Assembly (NCBI GenBank): GCA_963970005.1 | Contig: CAXAMN010026473.1 | Span: forward strand, 385,320 to 449,319 | Length of the DNA stretch: 64,000 nucleotides | Origin: Durusdinium trenchii | Lineage: Eukaryota > Sar > Dinophyceae > Suessiales > Symbiodiniaceae | Reading direction: 5' to 3' | In this document: positions 1 to 11,272 of the stretch, piece by piece | How positions within the stretch are numbered: the first letter of the stretch is position 1 | How the letters are laid out: each line of letters opens with the position of its first letter | Made by a program: the position numbers and the translations under genes | Notes under the pieces: generated by a model | The model's database searches: none | Told to the model about the DNA's origin: nothing | Seen by the model: only the letters and a program-made list of their open reading frames with translations

Positions 1-1749
1 GAAAACCTTGCTGCAGCATCAGTACGTGACCTTGAACGACAATGCTCGAGAGTTAAACTTCCCCTTCCTGCACTGGAATCCGGAGCTCAAGAAGCTCGAG
101 CTCAACATGGATCAGACGCCACTCACGATGACCCATGTGACCACTCAGCTCACTCGCATTCTGACATTGCTTCAGAACCATGCGGTGATCGTCGGATTCA
201 GCGCCCTACGTCCGAATGCTCAGATTCAGCAGCACATGACCAAGCCGACGGTGGCCACTCCACAGGTGATCCCGTGGAGACTCTCGCTCTCCATGAACCA
301 CAAGTACTCGCTGGAGATGCATTCCCTGTGGCAGGAGCTGGCATTCTCGGGACTATGGCAACTCATTTTGGGCAGGATGCGACCAGCCTCGCTTCAGAGG
401 ACGCCATTGGCAGGCCACCTCGGCCGGATGTTGGAGACCCTATGAGCTTGGCTTCCAAACAGACACTCAGGGGTTTGCAAAACCCAGGAAACTGCTGCTA
501 CATGAACTCAGCCGTCCAGGGTTTGCTATGGGGTGCAATCAAAGTGGGGCCTTTGCAGGCACACCAATGGAAGGTCCTACCAGAGATCTTCGAACACATC
601 GTCAGCAATGATGATGGTGAGCCTGTCTTGCTATGGGGCAATGGCAAGTGGCTTTCTTTGATGGATCAATGGGCCCGTCCCTTTGCACAGCACGACCTAG
701 TTGAATACCTCCAGTTCCTGCTTCCCATTGTGGAGCCTTGTTTCCTGAGCAATCTCTGGGAGGCCAGGATTGAGGCAGATGGAGTTGTCCGCACGGTGGA
801 CAGCGGGGCACACTTCTGTCCTGTACGCCTCTATCTGAGCGCAGCGGAAAACGAAGATACGACCGAGCTGCAAGAGCTGTTCAGTGCATGGTCACTTGAG
901 TCTTATGGCCTCGAGGCCTTTGCTGGTCCAGCCGACCTACTCACTGTGCAGATAGACCGATTCAATCGAGATGGGGGCAAATGCACTCACAAACTCAGTT
1001 GGAACCATCCAGTGTTTGTACCTCACTTCGTGCACTTTAGCATGGAGATTGACAACATTCCATACACGGTGGTTGCGGTTTCCCATCATGTAGGTCATGA
1101 CCCTCACTCAGGACACTACCAGACTGCACTTTGGGATGAGACCCACTGGGTTTTGTTGGATGATGCAGCGCCTCCAGTGCATGTGACTCGACTTCCGGAC
1201 GACGTGCTCAGGAACTGCTGTGTCCTCTGGCTGAAGCTTACGGACCATGGCGGAGCTCAGATCTGTGATGTGATTGACTCAGGCTCCTTGGCAATTTTGA
1301 CTAAGGAACAACAAATGCTGCACGTAAAGCAAGCGTTCAGTCAGGACCATGCACTTTTTGATGCTTGGCTGCCCGCTCTCGATCGTCTCGACGTTCGATT
1401 GCTGCTTGACTCCTTGGAAGCATGCGGCCTCCTGACGCGGCGCTGTGTGCTGTGCAACATGCAGCCGCCTGACCTCAAGTCTCACTTGAGGCTCCACCAT
1501 GCTGCGCTGTGGGATGAAGCTGAGCAGCCGTGTGAGGAACTCACGTTCCAATTCATGACGCAGGCCAGACCAGGTCGTTTGTGCGCCTGCCAACCTTTCT
1601 ATAGTGGGATGGAGAGCATGGACGAACATATCTGTCCTTGTTTTCGCAATTTTGGAATGCTCCACCGATTCTTGAAGCGCATGCAGCAGGATGTGGCCAT
1701 AGAAACGACGGCCGCACTTGCTTTGCAGATCGCTCAGTCCTTTTCATGA
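1..1749 (+). CDS. USP-type ubiquitin C-terminal hydrolase, 5' partial, intronless
   Basis: Frame 1 is open from the first base to TGA at 1747-1749, so 582 codons are visible and the true start lies upstream. Two catalytic boxes of USP/UCH cysteine proteases are present. The Cys box (bases 475-510) reads G-L-Q-N-P-G-N-C-C-Y-M-N; the nucleophile should be the Cys before Tyr (codon 496-498). The His box (about 1084-1164) contains S-G-H-Y (His codon 1114-1116), then Trp and D-D. About 320 codons separate Cys and His minus spacer, in the range of compact USPs. After the protease come Cys/His-rich stretches at about 1435-1500 (C-V-L-C, then H-L-R-L-H-H) and 1585-1660 (C-A-C and C-P-C), which could bind zinc. 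The family would remove ubiquitin or a ubiquitin-like protein. The long frame without introns contrasts with the split genes elsewhere and suggests retrotransposition or part of a retroelement ORF. Protease call sure; retroelement origin inferred. Confidence 0.85.
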   Translation, partial: ENLAAASVRDLERQCSRVKLPLPALESGAQEARAQHGSDATHDDPCDHSAHSHSDIASEPCGDRRIQRPTSECSDSAAHDQADGGHSTGDPVETLALHEPQVLAGDAFPVAGAGILGTMATHFGQDATSLASEDAIGRPPRPDVGDPMSLASKQTLRGLQNPGNCCYMNSAVQGLLWGAIKVGPLQAHQWKVLPEIFEHIVSNDDGEPVLLWGNGKWLSLMDQWARPFAQHDLVEYLQFLLPIVEPCFLSNLWEARIEADGVVRTVDSGAHFCPVRLYLSAAENEDTTELQELFSAWSLESYGLEAFAGPADLLTVQIDRFNRDGGKCTHKLSWNHPVFVPHFVHFSMEIDNIPYTVVAVSHHVGHDPHSGHYQTALWDETHWVLLDDAAPPVHVTRLPDDVLRNCCVLWLKLTDHGGAQICDVIDSGSLAILTKEQQMLHVKQAFSQDHALFDAWLPALDRLDVRLLLDSLEACGLLTRRCVLCNMQPPDLKSHLRLHHAALWDEAEQPCEELTFQFMTQARPGRLCACQPFYSGMESMDEHICPCFRNFGMLHRFLKRMQQDVAIETTAALALQIAQSFS

Positions 1750-1887
1750 CCATACGTGGTACGAAGTGCCTGACCTGACAAATGTTCAAGAGGGTCAACG
1801 CTACCTCCCGAAGCAGAGGGCGTCGCGAAAGAAAGAAAAGATGATCATGATGATGCTGACGACGATGACGATCACGATCACAATGGT

Positions 1888-1890
1888 GAT

Positions 1891-1939
<49 letters not shown>

Positions 1940-1980
1940 GAACAAAAAGAAGAAGAAGAAGATGATGATGATGATGATGG
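1888..1980. repeat. GAT microsatellite with GAA interruption
   Basis: A run of GAT units, then GAA-rich units, then GAT again. It begins 140 bases after the stop of the USP gene. Some LINE-type elements end in a short simple repeat, so this could be the 3' tail of an element that contains the gene; that is inference. Confidence 0.9.
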
Positions 1981-2402
1981 TCGGAAAACTGAATTTGGCA
2001 GCCGTTCTTTATGGAGAACCCTTTGGAGGTGCTTTTGGGAAAAGCGTTGGCATGCTTTGGCAATGCCGAAATCGACCATTGTCATTGGAACAACGCTCCA
2101 GCATCAAGTCAAACGCCAACAGTCGTCAGCCTCCATGTGTTGCCAACAGCCAAGCAGCCTGTAGCCTTCCAGAAGGAAACTGTGACACTGTCACCACGTG
2201 TCTTCCCTGGAATCCGCCAGTGGTGCCACTGCTGCCTGCAGGCGTCTGTCTCAAGCCTGGAGCTACTCTTGGGCGAGCTTGGTGCCACCGACTGACGAGC
2301 CCGTCCGCACATGAGATCCGTGTGCGTCAATTCGTTCTTCGCGAAGAAATACGACAGCGTTGCCACGCGATCTGAGCTCGCCAAACACTCTGTGCGCTGG
2401 CC

Positions 2403-2645
2403 ATGACGGTTCTTCATCCCTTTAAGCCTACCTTCGGGCTGCTTCCCGTCGCCACGGCGTTCATGGAACGGAGGATCCGGGCCTTTTTCGAACGCGCAGC
2501 GCTTCACGCTTCACCGCTGGTCACCGGGTCGCAGGATGTCATAGTTTACTGCGTTGACATTCCTGGGCTAGCACAGATGCACCCAGGGCACATAGGCTTG
2601 GACCAACGCGCAAAGAAGCCATCGCGCGAACGACATCTTTCTTGA
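2403..2645 (+). CDS. Unrecognised small open frame downstream of the USP gene
   Basis: An 80-codon frame from ATG. The stretch around 2430-2530 is GC-richer and has an amphipathic pattern rich in Phe, Ala and Arg. No family is recognised. It could be a further piece of the putative retroelement, an exon, or chance. Confidence 0.25.
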   Translation: MTVLHPFKPTFGLLPVATAFMERRIRAFFERAALHASPLVTGSQDVIVYCVDIPGLAQMHPGHIGLDQRAKKPSRERHLS

Positions 2646-5370
2646 AGAGTCCTTCGTGGTTACGCCCATTGGCCATATCAAAGCTTGCACACGCCGCCTA
2701 TCTCCCTTCTCGGCGTCCTTCCGCTCCTACGCCCAAGCAGAGACCGTCACACGCCACGCTTCTCTCCCCACCAGGCCACACCCACCGTCCGTCCATTCCC
2801 CCCACCTCCGGTCTGGCCGACACGGCCCTCGGCGCTAGTCCGTCCGGCGGCCTGAAGGTCGGCCGGGACAAGCAGACTGGGACTCAGCAGGTTCAGCCGA
2901 TCGAAGGGGGCGGAACATTCGGGGTTCCGGAAGAGCCCAGTGAAATCCCAACGTCCACACTGGTGAGATCTGACTAATAAGACCCAAAAAAAAATGAGAT
3001 CTGATGTGGGTCATCACATCTGTTTCTACTCATGTTAACCTCTTTTTCCTCATTTTTTCTCATGACCCCAACAGGAAGAAAACCGAAGTCACGGTCCAAA
3101 TCACCGGACTGCACCGCCACGCCCAAGACGAGGAACTCTGCAAGCCATGGATTTCCTAAAAGCCTCTTGCTCACGCAAGTGCTAAGTGTTGCTTCACGAA
3201 AAGGGGGCCCCAGGGCAATGAATAGCTTGGCCGTCCCGATGAATGTTGTTGCCATGTGGATTCCCTTAGCCATTTGGGGGGGTGAAAAGGAACCTAACCC
3301 AGAACTTCCGTGACTTGACTCATGAAGTACTCCACCCTCGTAGTCAATCCACCACTACTGGACTCTTGGGAAAAGTGCAGGTTTTTGTTGTATATATGAC
3401 TTACTGCTTTTTGAGTTGAAGAAGTACCCTATGAAGCACCTCTCATATTCTAAGATAAAATGAGTCGTGACTGGACCGTCCCAAATGACAAGCTCAAGCT
3501 GCAACACCAGAACCCCCACAAAGGTTTTACTGCTTACTGAGGTGGTAGTAAATCCCGAAAACCAAAGTATCCAAGGATCTCAGAGTACGACAAAGCACAG
3601 TCCAGATTCACAACTCTGGCCTCTACCAGCGGCGCAGTCCCAGTGGAGCGGCAGCGGTGGCGTCCGCGGACGTCCGCGGCCAGGACACACCTGCGGCCGA
3701 GACTGCGGATGGAGGGAAGAACTCTTCTGGACTCCATCTGCACGATGTTTTGAGGTCGAAGAGGCGTTCCGAATCGCCAAGAAGAATCCTGAGGACCTAG
3801 AGCCCACCTAACAAAAGCTTGGCAAAGTGATGTCCTTTCGCAGGCGGGCTGTATGAGTTTGACGGATGACCAGTAGGAATCGCTAGAAGGATGCTTAGGA
3901 TAAGCCTGTGTTCAGTAGAAGGATTCTATCTTTATCCCAATTACCTCCCCAAAAGCGGCGGAGCGAAGCCCGATCTCCCATCTGTCCTGACAAATCCTCG
4001 CTCCGAGATCCGTTGGCCACCGCCTTTTCGTGGAGGGTTCCGCTGGGTTCCTTTGGAACCGGACCCCTGGCGCCAACTCTTCCGGACGCCTCATGTCTGT
4101 CACGCGGGTCTTTTGCCACGGACCTTTGGAGAGCGGGAGTCCTCACCTTGGCTCTCTGGTCTGCAGGTCTCTTGCTTCCCAAAAGTCTAAGACAGGTCCT
4201 TACTTGAGATTCTTTGAGGTTGGAAGATGGACGTTTCCTCTGACTGGTGCGACGAAAGTAGGGAATGAGGGAATGAACATGAATCAACCACCGCTGTAGA
4301 TCCATCAGGATCCATTCCCGTATTCCCCACTTGCCTACTCGCACCAGTCAGTTGGATGTGACCACCAAGGTCTGTTGGTCTCCCTCGACCCTCGCGCAGT
4401 GGCCCAAGCAGGCCCTGTCCAGTCTGCTAAGATCAGCGAATTATGGTGGGCGACTGCCCAAATCAGCTCAGATCGACCTCCACCCAGAGAAAATGAAAAC
4501 AGCAAGGGCTGTTTGCAGCGTAGTTGATGCGGCGTTCAGGCCAAGTATCTAGCAATTCACAAGGAGTTTCCTGAAAGAGACAAGTGTGCTGCGGTGCAAG
4601 GCTTTTGTAAGAGATCTTTAGTAATATTTTAGAAATGACCAGATGAATCCATATGAATCCCATGGTCTTTTCTGCATGAGCGCCGCTGTCTCCCCTGCGC
4701 TGTCTCCCTGGGGAGTTCCATGCCTACACGTCGCCAGGAGAGGATCAGATGCAAACAGCACGGCCACGGGTGGGCACCTCCCTGCATGTCTGCACCTCCC
4801 TGTCCTTCGCGCATCACACGGACAGCTCGGATCCATTGGAAAGTGGAAAAAAGCACCCAGTTCGCACTGTTGATCCGTTGAGAGAGCCCTACAAGTCCAG
4901 TTTGACCCAGTAAAACCTGCTTTTATCTCCTTGTTCGTAGTGGTTTTGTATGACCAACTCCAGTATTTCTATGAGGTCAGTTCCTGACCTGTTGATAGAG
5001 GATGGAAAATGGTCATCCCAGGTTGGGGGGCCGCTTTTACTGACTTGGAGACTACATCTGAAGAGTTGCGGAAGAGTTTGGGGCCGGTTCGATACCGCGA
5101 AAGATCGGCTGAACCAATGCCCCGTCGGTTCCAACAACACTGGGGACCTTCGAGCAAGTTCTGTTTTTGCACAAGTTGACCAACGTTTCACCATGCGATC
5201 GGTTTCCGAGATTCATTGATCAAGCATTGGGCGACAAGAACTTCTTGGAGGAAATACGAGTTGGAGTTGCCCAATGCCAATCTTCTTGGGGTTGTTTTAC
5301 TAAAACATCCTACAACGTTACAACCACTGTATATAATAGCTAGTGATCCACCTGATTCGGTTTCACCAAA
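2646..5370. other. Spacer with one doubtful plus-strand coding island
   Basis: No supported gene. GC-rich patches at 2690-2880 and 3940-4160 have open frames on both strands without a clear favourite. A plus-strand island at 3549-3809 is listed separately. Confidence 0.5.
3549..3809 (+). CDS. Candidate exon or short open frame, unrecognised
   Basis: One frame stays open from about 3549 to TAG near 3807, through a GC-rich core (3630-3720) rich in Ala, Ser, Arg and Gly with alternating charge. The antisense strand is open too, so strand is uncertain. No domain recognised. Confidence 0.25.
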
Positions 5371-5375
5371 TGGAC

Positions 5376-5420
5376 CTTTGAACGAAAAACACTTCCGCCA
5401 CCACCTTCGTCCGGATCTGT
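5376..5420 (-). CDS. Candidate exon, 45 nt
   Basis: Minus strand: acceptor CGCCAG before 5420 and donor AAAG|GTCC after 5376. The middle frame encodes a basic-hydrophobic segment (QIRTKVVAEVFFVQ). Short, so it rests on the fit of both splice sites. Confidence 0.35.
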
Positions 5421-5821
5421 CTGGCGCGCGGGCTTGCGGGCACGATCCCACGATCCGATCCTCGGATCGTCATTCGGTCACTAAGCCTTGACCTAAGACC
5501 ATGTCGTTCATCACCTGAGTGAAGTCCACCTTCGCGATGAACCAACCTCACTGAGTGAAGTCCACCCGCGGCGGGCAGGCAGAGCGACGCGTCGCGTTCG
5601 TGTGAGAGAAGAGATGGGGAACTTCAGGATCGGAGGTCGTCCGCGAACGGAACGCACGTAGCCAGCTTGAGTGGCGTCGGATATCGTATGATGTTCCGTG
5701 CATGGGAGGCCTCAAAGGGTTAACTAATAGTTCTCTGTGGTTCTACTCAACATGCGCCATGGTATTGGTGGCATCCGGCTATGCGCCACGACCAAACGCC
5801 CCAAGCGGGGAGGTCCTCCAC

Positions 5822-5876
5822 CCGGATGAACACGATCAGCTTGGACAGTCGGCGAGTCGCGAGGGTGACAAGAGAG
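5822..5876 (-). CDS. Candidate exon, hydrophobic
   Basis: Minus strand, between an acceptor ending TAG and a donor CGG|GTGGAG. The frame encodes SLVTLATRRLSKLIVFIR, which could be part of a helix. Strand and limits uncertain. Confidence 0.3.
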
Positions 5877-6319
5877 CTACTGAGCTACTGCATGAGCTAT
5901 GACCTCCCCCAATTCGCAAAAACTGTTACACTCATCTCAATAGACATGGCGCAACTCCGCGGAGAGCGTCATCTACCTATACACAAAGGATCCCAAAGGT
6001 CATAATCCCTGCGCCATGCTGTTTGAAGTGGGAGTGACTATGTCATTGTGGCAGTTGGAAACTTCAATAAGCAAATGTTGATGTCCGAATGCTATAGAGC
6101 CCGCAGCTAGAGCCTTTGAAATCCTCATAGGGTCTCCGGAACAGTCACAATCTCCAAGCCCCTGCTTAATTTTCGCTTTCCTTTACAGGTGTCACCGTGT
6201 CACCATTACTCCATCCACGTGACCAAGATCGTCAAAAGCTCATCCAAACTCAGGTCTGTCAAGGGCATTCTTCTCAAAATGGGATTCTTATGGATTCTTC
6301 TCCCAATTCCACCAAACCA

Positions 6320-6465
6320 CATGCACCTCTCCACCCCACATCCACCCCACATCCACCTCTCCACATCCACCTCTCCACATCCACCTCTCCACATCCACCC
6401 CTCATCCACCTCTCCACCCCACATTCACATCCATCATCCACTCATCCACTCATCCACTCCAATCC
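6320..6465. repeat. CATCCACCTCTC-type minisatellite
   Basis: Imperfect tandem repetition of CATCCACCTCTCCA / CATCCACCCC units grading into CATCCACT units. It ends just before the donor side of the candidate exon at 6475-6590. Confidence 0.85.
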
Positions 6466-6474
6466 TTCGATGAC

Positions 6475-6590
6475 CCGACTCCTTCGGTCCACGAGGCCCA
6501 ACACCAGGCCCATGACCTCGGCCATGGCCAACCGCTCCAGCGCCCGCTGAATCCGACCGCTCGGGCTGTCCATGGGGGTCGGGGTCAGAC
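6475..6590 (-). CDS. Candidate exon, helical
   Basis: Minus strand, GC-rich island. Acceptor GAAG|GTCTG at the upper end and donor CGG|GTCATC at the lower end. The frame reads from PMDSPSGRIQRALERL into a Met/Val/Leu-rich helix ending VDRRSR. Amphipathic heptad spacing and high third-position GC support coding. No family recognised. Confidence 0.5.
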
Positions 6591-7183
6591 CTTCTCCACC
6601 GAAACGCAGGGGGAAATGGACCCGGTTCCCAAACCCTATCTGTTGGTGAAGGAGCCCGGAGTCTTAGGGCTGGTCTATTATAGATCGGTGGAATCTGCGT
6701 GGAAGAGCAGCTGTAGCAGCTGTAAGAGCCGGTGGCCCCGGTGTGTGCCGCCATGCCCTTTAGCTGTGCTTGTAGCTATCCAGTTTGGGTGGTGTGTGGG
6801 CATAGACAAATTGTTCGTAGAATCAAACTTTCCTGACCTGGAGATGTAGACTCTTGATTAAGAACCCCCTATATAATCCATTCCGGCAGGAGGGGTTATT
6901 TTGCTAATCAACCGTCTGCATTTACTAGAGATTCTCTTTGAAGAACTGAGTCAACTGGGCTCGTTCACTCAAAAAGAAATGAAACGCTTTTTCAGAAGCC
7001 ATACATGATCATACACGCTGAAAGGGTGTGGCGAATAACACAGGTTTGAAACCGCCAAGAACCAAAGGTTCATCATGGTTCATCACCCAGTGTGCCTGAG
7101 TTAACTCCCATGCCTCACCCCAGACCGCGACCGCGGCCCCCCCGTTAACCGCGCAAGCCTGGCGGGGGGGGGGTGGACTGGCA

Positions 7184-7291
7184 GGTCGCGCTGGGTGTCC
7201 CGTGCGGTGTGGCAGAAAATGGTGAAGCTGGTGATGGACTTGCTCCAGCAACTGCCATCCGCGACGAGTTCCACCGAGATCCATCAACGAC
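7184..7291 (+). CDS. Candidate exon on the plus strand
   Basis: After CTGGCAG at about 7180, one plus frame reads SRWVSRAVWQKMVKLVMDLL and on to QQLPSAT, with high third-position GC, and stops at TGA. The antisense frame is also open, so the strand may be wrong. Confidence 0.3.
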
Positions 7292-7572
7292 TTGAAACAC
7301 GTTGAGAAAAGAGGCCGAAGGGAAGGTGCGAAGGCGCCCGAGTTCCACCGGGAGTGCTCATTTCGACCAGGGGGGTGCGGAGGAGGGATGTGGTCTGCGT
7401 TCAACTTCCGGTGCCCATGAGCCACTGCTAAATCCGAAGGATTTCGAAGTCACTCGATGTGAAGATGTCTTCGCGACTCAGCAAAGAGGGCGATGAGGAT
7501 GGGGATCCAAGGATGCTTTGGCAAGAACTCCACCTTCTGCCCCAAATCCCAAAAACTCCCCAAATCCCTCAC

Positions 7573-7655
7573 CTCCGGCAACAGCAGCGGCACCTGGCGG
7601 CGCAACAAACCACGCGGGTTTCTGTGCCGCAGAACTGTGCGGAAAGCGAAGAGGT
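7573..7655 (-). CDS. Candidate exon with canonical GTGAGG donor
   Basis: Minus strand. Acceptor TCTCAAG before 7655 and donor CCGGAG|GTGAGG after 7573. The 83-nt frame reads DLFAFRTVLRHRNPRG and ends in a Leu-rich stretch (VPLLLPE). One of the better splice-site fits. Function unknown. Confidence 0.55.
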
Positions 7656-7861
7656 CTTGAGACAACCACGGCACCTACGTGCACTTGCCGCTTTCCCCCC
7701 GATGGCATCTTCCGATCCTCATCTGTGTCACCCAAGGGATGAACCAAAAATGGAGCACCTCAGCCAAGGGTCCTCAACCATGATGGGGAACCCATGAGCC
7801 CAAGTGGTGGGATGTTCAACCACGTCAACGCGGCGAGAAATCGATCGGTTGGTGTTCTCCA

Positions 7862-7965
7862 ATGCTAGGAACAAGGACGCATTCACAGGTGGAGGCCATT
7901 GCTAGTAGGTTGGAGGCCATCGCTACGAACGTAACAAGAAGCTACTAGAAGCAAGGACGCTAATA
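7862..7965. repeat. CTAGTAG-type modular repeat, copy 1
   Basis: Contains the recurrent modules GGTTGGAGGCCATCGCTA, AACAAGAAGCTACTAG and AGCAAGGACGCT, shared with seven other loci in the window. Confidence 0.8.
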
Positions 7966-8222
7966 TCACGTGTTATACAAACCTGGTCGCAGACCCTGGA
8001 GCACTTCCTATGTGCATGTCTTTGTGCTGCGCTGCAATCGATGGGCACCGGCACACAACTTCTTCCAATTATATAACGTTCAACGGTGGTTCGCCTCCAT
8101 CTGCCCTGAATGCCATGGGAATACCATGGATGTCCATGTTCCTGTACTACGGCCATCGATCACCGTGACAAAGTGTTTGGAAGCACGGAGTGTTAGAACA
8201 TTCACCTCTATGCTAAACAAAC

Positions 8223-8292
8223 AGGACCATCCTGTCTGGGTGTCCAATGGTTCACTACTTAGAGATGTGCGTTGGACGCCACAGGATGGTCC
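8223..8292. repeat. Inverted repeat (hairpin), 12-bp perfect arms
   Basis: GGACCATCCTGT near 8224 is mirrored by ACAGGATGGTCC at 8281-8292. The match extends through GTGTCCAA / TTGGACGCC and outward to GAACATTC on both sides. It could be a small foldback element. Confidence 0.7.
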
Positions 8293-9154
8293 AGGAATGT
8301 TCCGACATATTCGGCCGAGCAAACACATTTCGCATGTAGCGATGTGTTCGGCCAACACGAGACCACCTGCTTCTCCCGAGCAACGCACCGCCTGGAGCGT
8401 CTCTGGACCTCCGTGGTCTCGTGTTCCTGCCCCCGAGCAGGTTGGACGATGAGCTAAACGACCAGGTGATGTCGCGTGGCTATGGGTTGACCACCTGGCG
8501 CCATTGGTTGACCACCCAGACAAGACATGGTCAACGCACCAGGGTTTGGGGCTCCAGTTCTTAGAACCACGGCCATGTGGAAATGGGTCGTGACCCCACC
8601 CAGATCCGTCCACCATGCAGCGAGCGAGCATGGTAGACCTTCCTGGAAGGGCCTGGTCGGTATCCTGGTGCCATGACACACAGCCGGAAGATGATGATCT
8701 TGATCCAGTTGGACCCTGCGTTTTTGGAGGCCTTTGATGCAGTTTCAACCAGCAAATTCGAACCTTGATCTTCTTCTAGGTACACTCCCATATCCAGTTA
8801 TCATCAGTTATCTCTCCAAAAAAAACATGGAGTGGATGCTCAAATGTCGATGTTCCCCGTTGGGTGCGGCATACAAACTGGTCCAGCCTCCGCAAAAACC
8901 AGAAATCCGAAATGCTCAAGACCAACAAATGCTCCAGGGAGTCCCCTCTCGGCGAAACACAACCAGTGAGCGAATGTGACAGGGGGCACCCCCGTGTGTC
9001 TCCGCCCCACGGATTCTGGGTGCCCCGAAAAGAGGTCATTCACCACCCCGACTGTCCTGGAAAACCATTCTCCCATGTTTTGCGTTTCATCTTCGCCATG
9101 CGGGTTGGGCGTGGGACAAAAAGATAAACAGCACGCCGCCCCCCAAAAAGCATG

Positions 9155-9259
9155 TACACCCTTGAAAATTAACACGAAACCTGAAAGCCAATGAGTTGTA
9201 GAGGAAAATGGTCTTCCAAAGGTCCATTGTCAGGTTCTACGTTAATCTTCCCAGGTGTA
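9155..9259. mobile_element. MITE-like family B, copy 1
   Basis: About 105 bp. The left end CACCCTTGAAAATTAAC...AACCTGA mirrors the right end ...TTAATCTTCCCAGGTG, with TA outside both ends. The interior holds GAGGAAAATGGTCTTCC. TA flanks are typical of Tc1/mariner-type non-autonomous elements, but the family assignment is inference. Confidence 0.7.
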
Positions 9260-9438
9260 AAAACAAGCATCCGAAGCTCTTCCAGGGGTTCTTGTGCAGC
9301 GGGAAATCGCATCGGTCGTGCCTTGTCCTCATGCCCCGGGATGGAGGAAGCAGCCTGGTCGACCGACGCGACCATTCACAGGGACGAAGGTGGGGAGTTT
9401 CCTGGCAGTCATGACTCATTTTACCCCGAACGGGTACA

Positions 9439-9536
9439 CTCCCTGGAGCAACATGGAAGTGGAGAATGGCCCCTTGGAAAACCATGAAATCCACTACAAA
9501 CAGGTGGTTTTCCACTTCCATGTTAGTTCCAGGGAG
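9439..9536. mobile_element. MITE-like family C, copy 1
   Basis: About 98 bp. The ends CTCCCTGGA...ACATGGAAGTGGA are inverted repeats of each other over about 26 bases. The core (GGAGAATGG ... ACAAACAGGTGGTTTTCCAC) resembles the element at 40891-40994, whose outer ends differ. Confidence 0.75.
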
Positions 9537-9833
9537 AGTAGTGGTGGATTGATTGACTACCAAGTGGAGTATTTCATGAGTCAAAACGAAAGCAAAAACC
9601 ACGGTCAAAAAGCATCCTGTATGCGGGGGATGGTCATCTTACTCAAGTGGACTAGCAACAGACCAAAACCCAGTAGTCTCCCCATTAAAATACACCCCGT
9701 GCGACATCACATTCTATGACAAGTGGGTGACCATCTCCTTGTACACCACCAGCCAGTCTTTGGTTCACACCGAAGACCTACTACAGGCGTTGGTTGCTCC
9801 AAAAGAGTCTCCCAAAAAATCCTAAAATATATT

Positions 9834-9938
9834 CCCTGGAAGTCCAAAGACTATATTTTGACCGGCTGAAGTAAAGGAAGTTCCCTTTCAGATCCCATAA
9901 AGACCATTCTAACTCTTTATAGTCGTTGACTTGCAGGG
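9834..9938 (+). mobile_element. MITE-like family A, copy 1
   Basis: About 105 bp. Left end CCCTGGAAGTCCAAAGACTA; right end TATAGTCGTTGACTTGCAGGG. Three other copies share GTAAAGGAAGTTCCCTTTCA in the middle. Confidence 0.75.
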
Positions 9939-10946
9939 TATTGAGAAACTCAGCCGCACAAACAAACCTGTGACCTTCGGAATCTCCCATCGCACATATG
10001 CTGCAGAGGTGTCGGCTGGTCGGCTGGTCGACGGTCACAACAACCAGCAGTCTGCGCAAAACAACCCAAATACGTCGAAGACAACTGCCAAGTTCATCCA
10101 ACGAACTCTTGGTTTTCCAGAAAATCACCTTGCAAAAGAACACCTTGGGCTTGAGATGGTTTGAGAGATACCCAGACGTGTCCACTCACTGAAAACGAAT
10201 TGAATGCTTCAACTCACATCCGTTCATCCTCCTCAGACCTCTACCTCCTCCCTCCTCGCCAGGTCACGAGCAGGTCACGCCTGGGTGGTGGTGGGCGAAT
10301 CGCTCAAGGCTCCCAGCTCTGCGAAGGCGTACTGCGGCGCAGACGTCGGGCGGCCGCGTCTATGGCCGACGCGGAGTCTCGAGCAGCGTCTCCGGAGAAC
10401 CGAAGCGGAGTTCGTTGAGGCGAAGCCTTAAGGGATCCGTTTACTACACTACCCAGTCACGCACGCGGACGCGTTCCCAACCAGAAGCGACTATCTGTGT
10501 TGCAACAACATCGATCTATGTGGGTTAATTTACGCAATCCCGAAAGAAAAAATGGTTCCAAAGCCCGGGAGCGTGGAAAGCAAAAGTGTGTAGAAGAATG
10601 GTAAGTATTCAGGGAAAATCTTACAGAAAGTCTGCAAGAGTAGGATGTCCGGCCACGCCCCGGGCAAACAAACAGATGTAAGTAGCCGAGATATATCGCG
10701 CACGCGCGAACAAATATATGTTTTACTCTACAGCGAATGAAATATTTTGATTTTGCCTGTGATTTTTCTTAAGCAAGACCCCAGCAAAAGTTATACTTGA
10801 CTTTGCTATTGACTTTCTCAAGCAACCTCCCAGCGAAAACGTTGAGGCCAGGGGGGTGAACGAAAGCTAGCCACTGCGAAGCAAGAGCGACTCCAGCTAG
10901 CTGAGGCTAGCTTTCGTGATCAGCTGGTGAGTAGGTAAGGACAATG

Positions 10947-11240
10947 TCATGAACCACCATAGGGATTCTTCTCCACATGCCTTTTGGGAATTGGCTGGTG
11001 AAGATGATGAGGATGATGAATAACAGGCACCTTGGGGTGGGGCTTTGCATTTTTGTGGGCGGTAAGTATGAGAAGAACCAAGGGGATAGCTATACGAAGA
11101 ACCATCAGTAGTGACCATAGAGCTTGGCAGCTGAGCCACAAGCAACAGCAGCAGCAGAGCACCAAGCAGCAACAGCAGCAGACCACCAAGCAAGCAGCAG
11201 CAGCAGACCACCAAGCAGCAGACCACCAAGCAGCAGCAGC

Positions 11241-11272
<32 letters not shown>

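Noticed and set aside
8..445. Open frame of 145 codons in frame 2 at the left edge
   Set aside because: It overlaps the USP frame, which is open from base 1 and carries the catalytic boxes; treated as an accidental frame.
1718..2164. Frames coding runs of Asp, Met, Ser or His
   Set aside because: They are translations of the GAT microsatellite in different frames.
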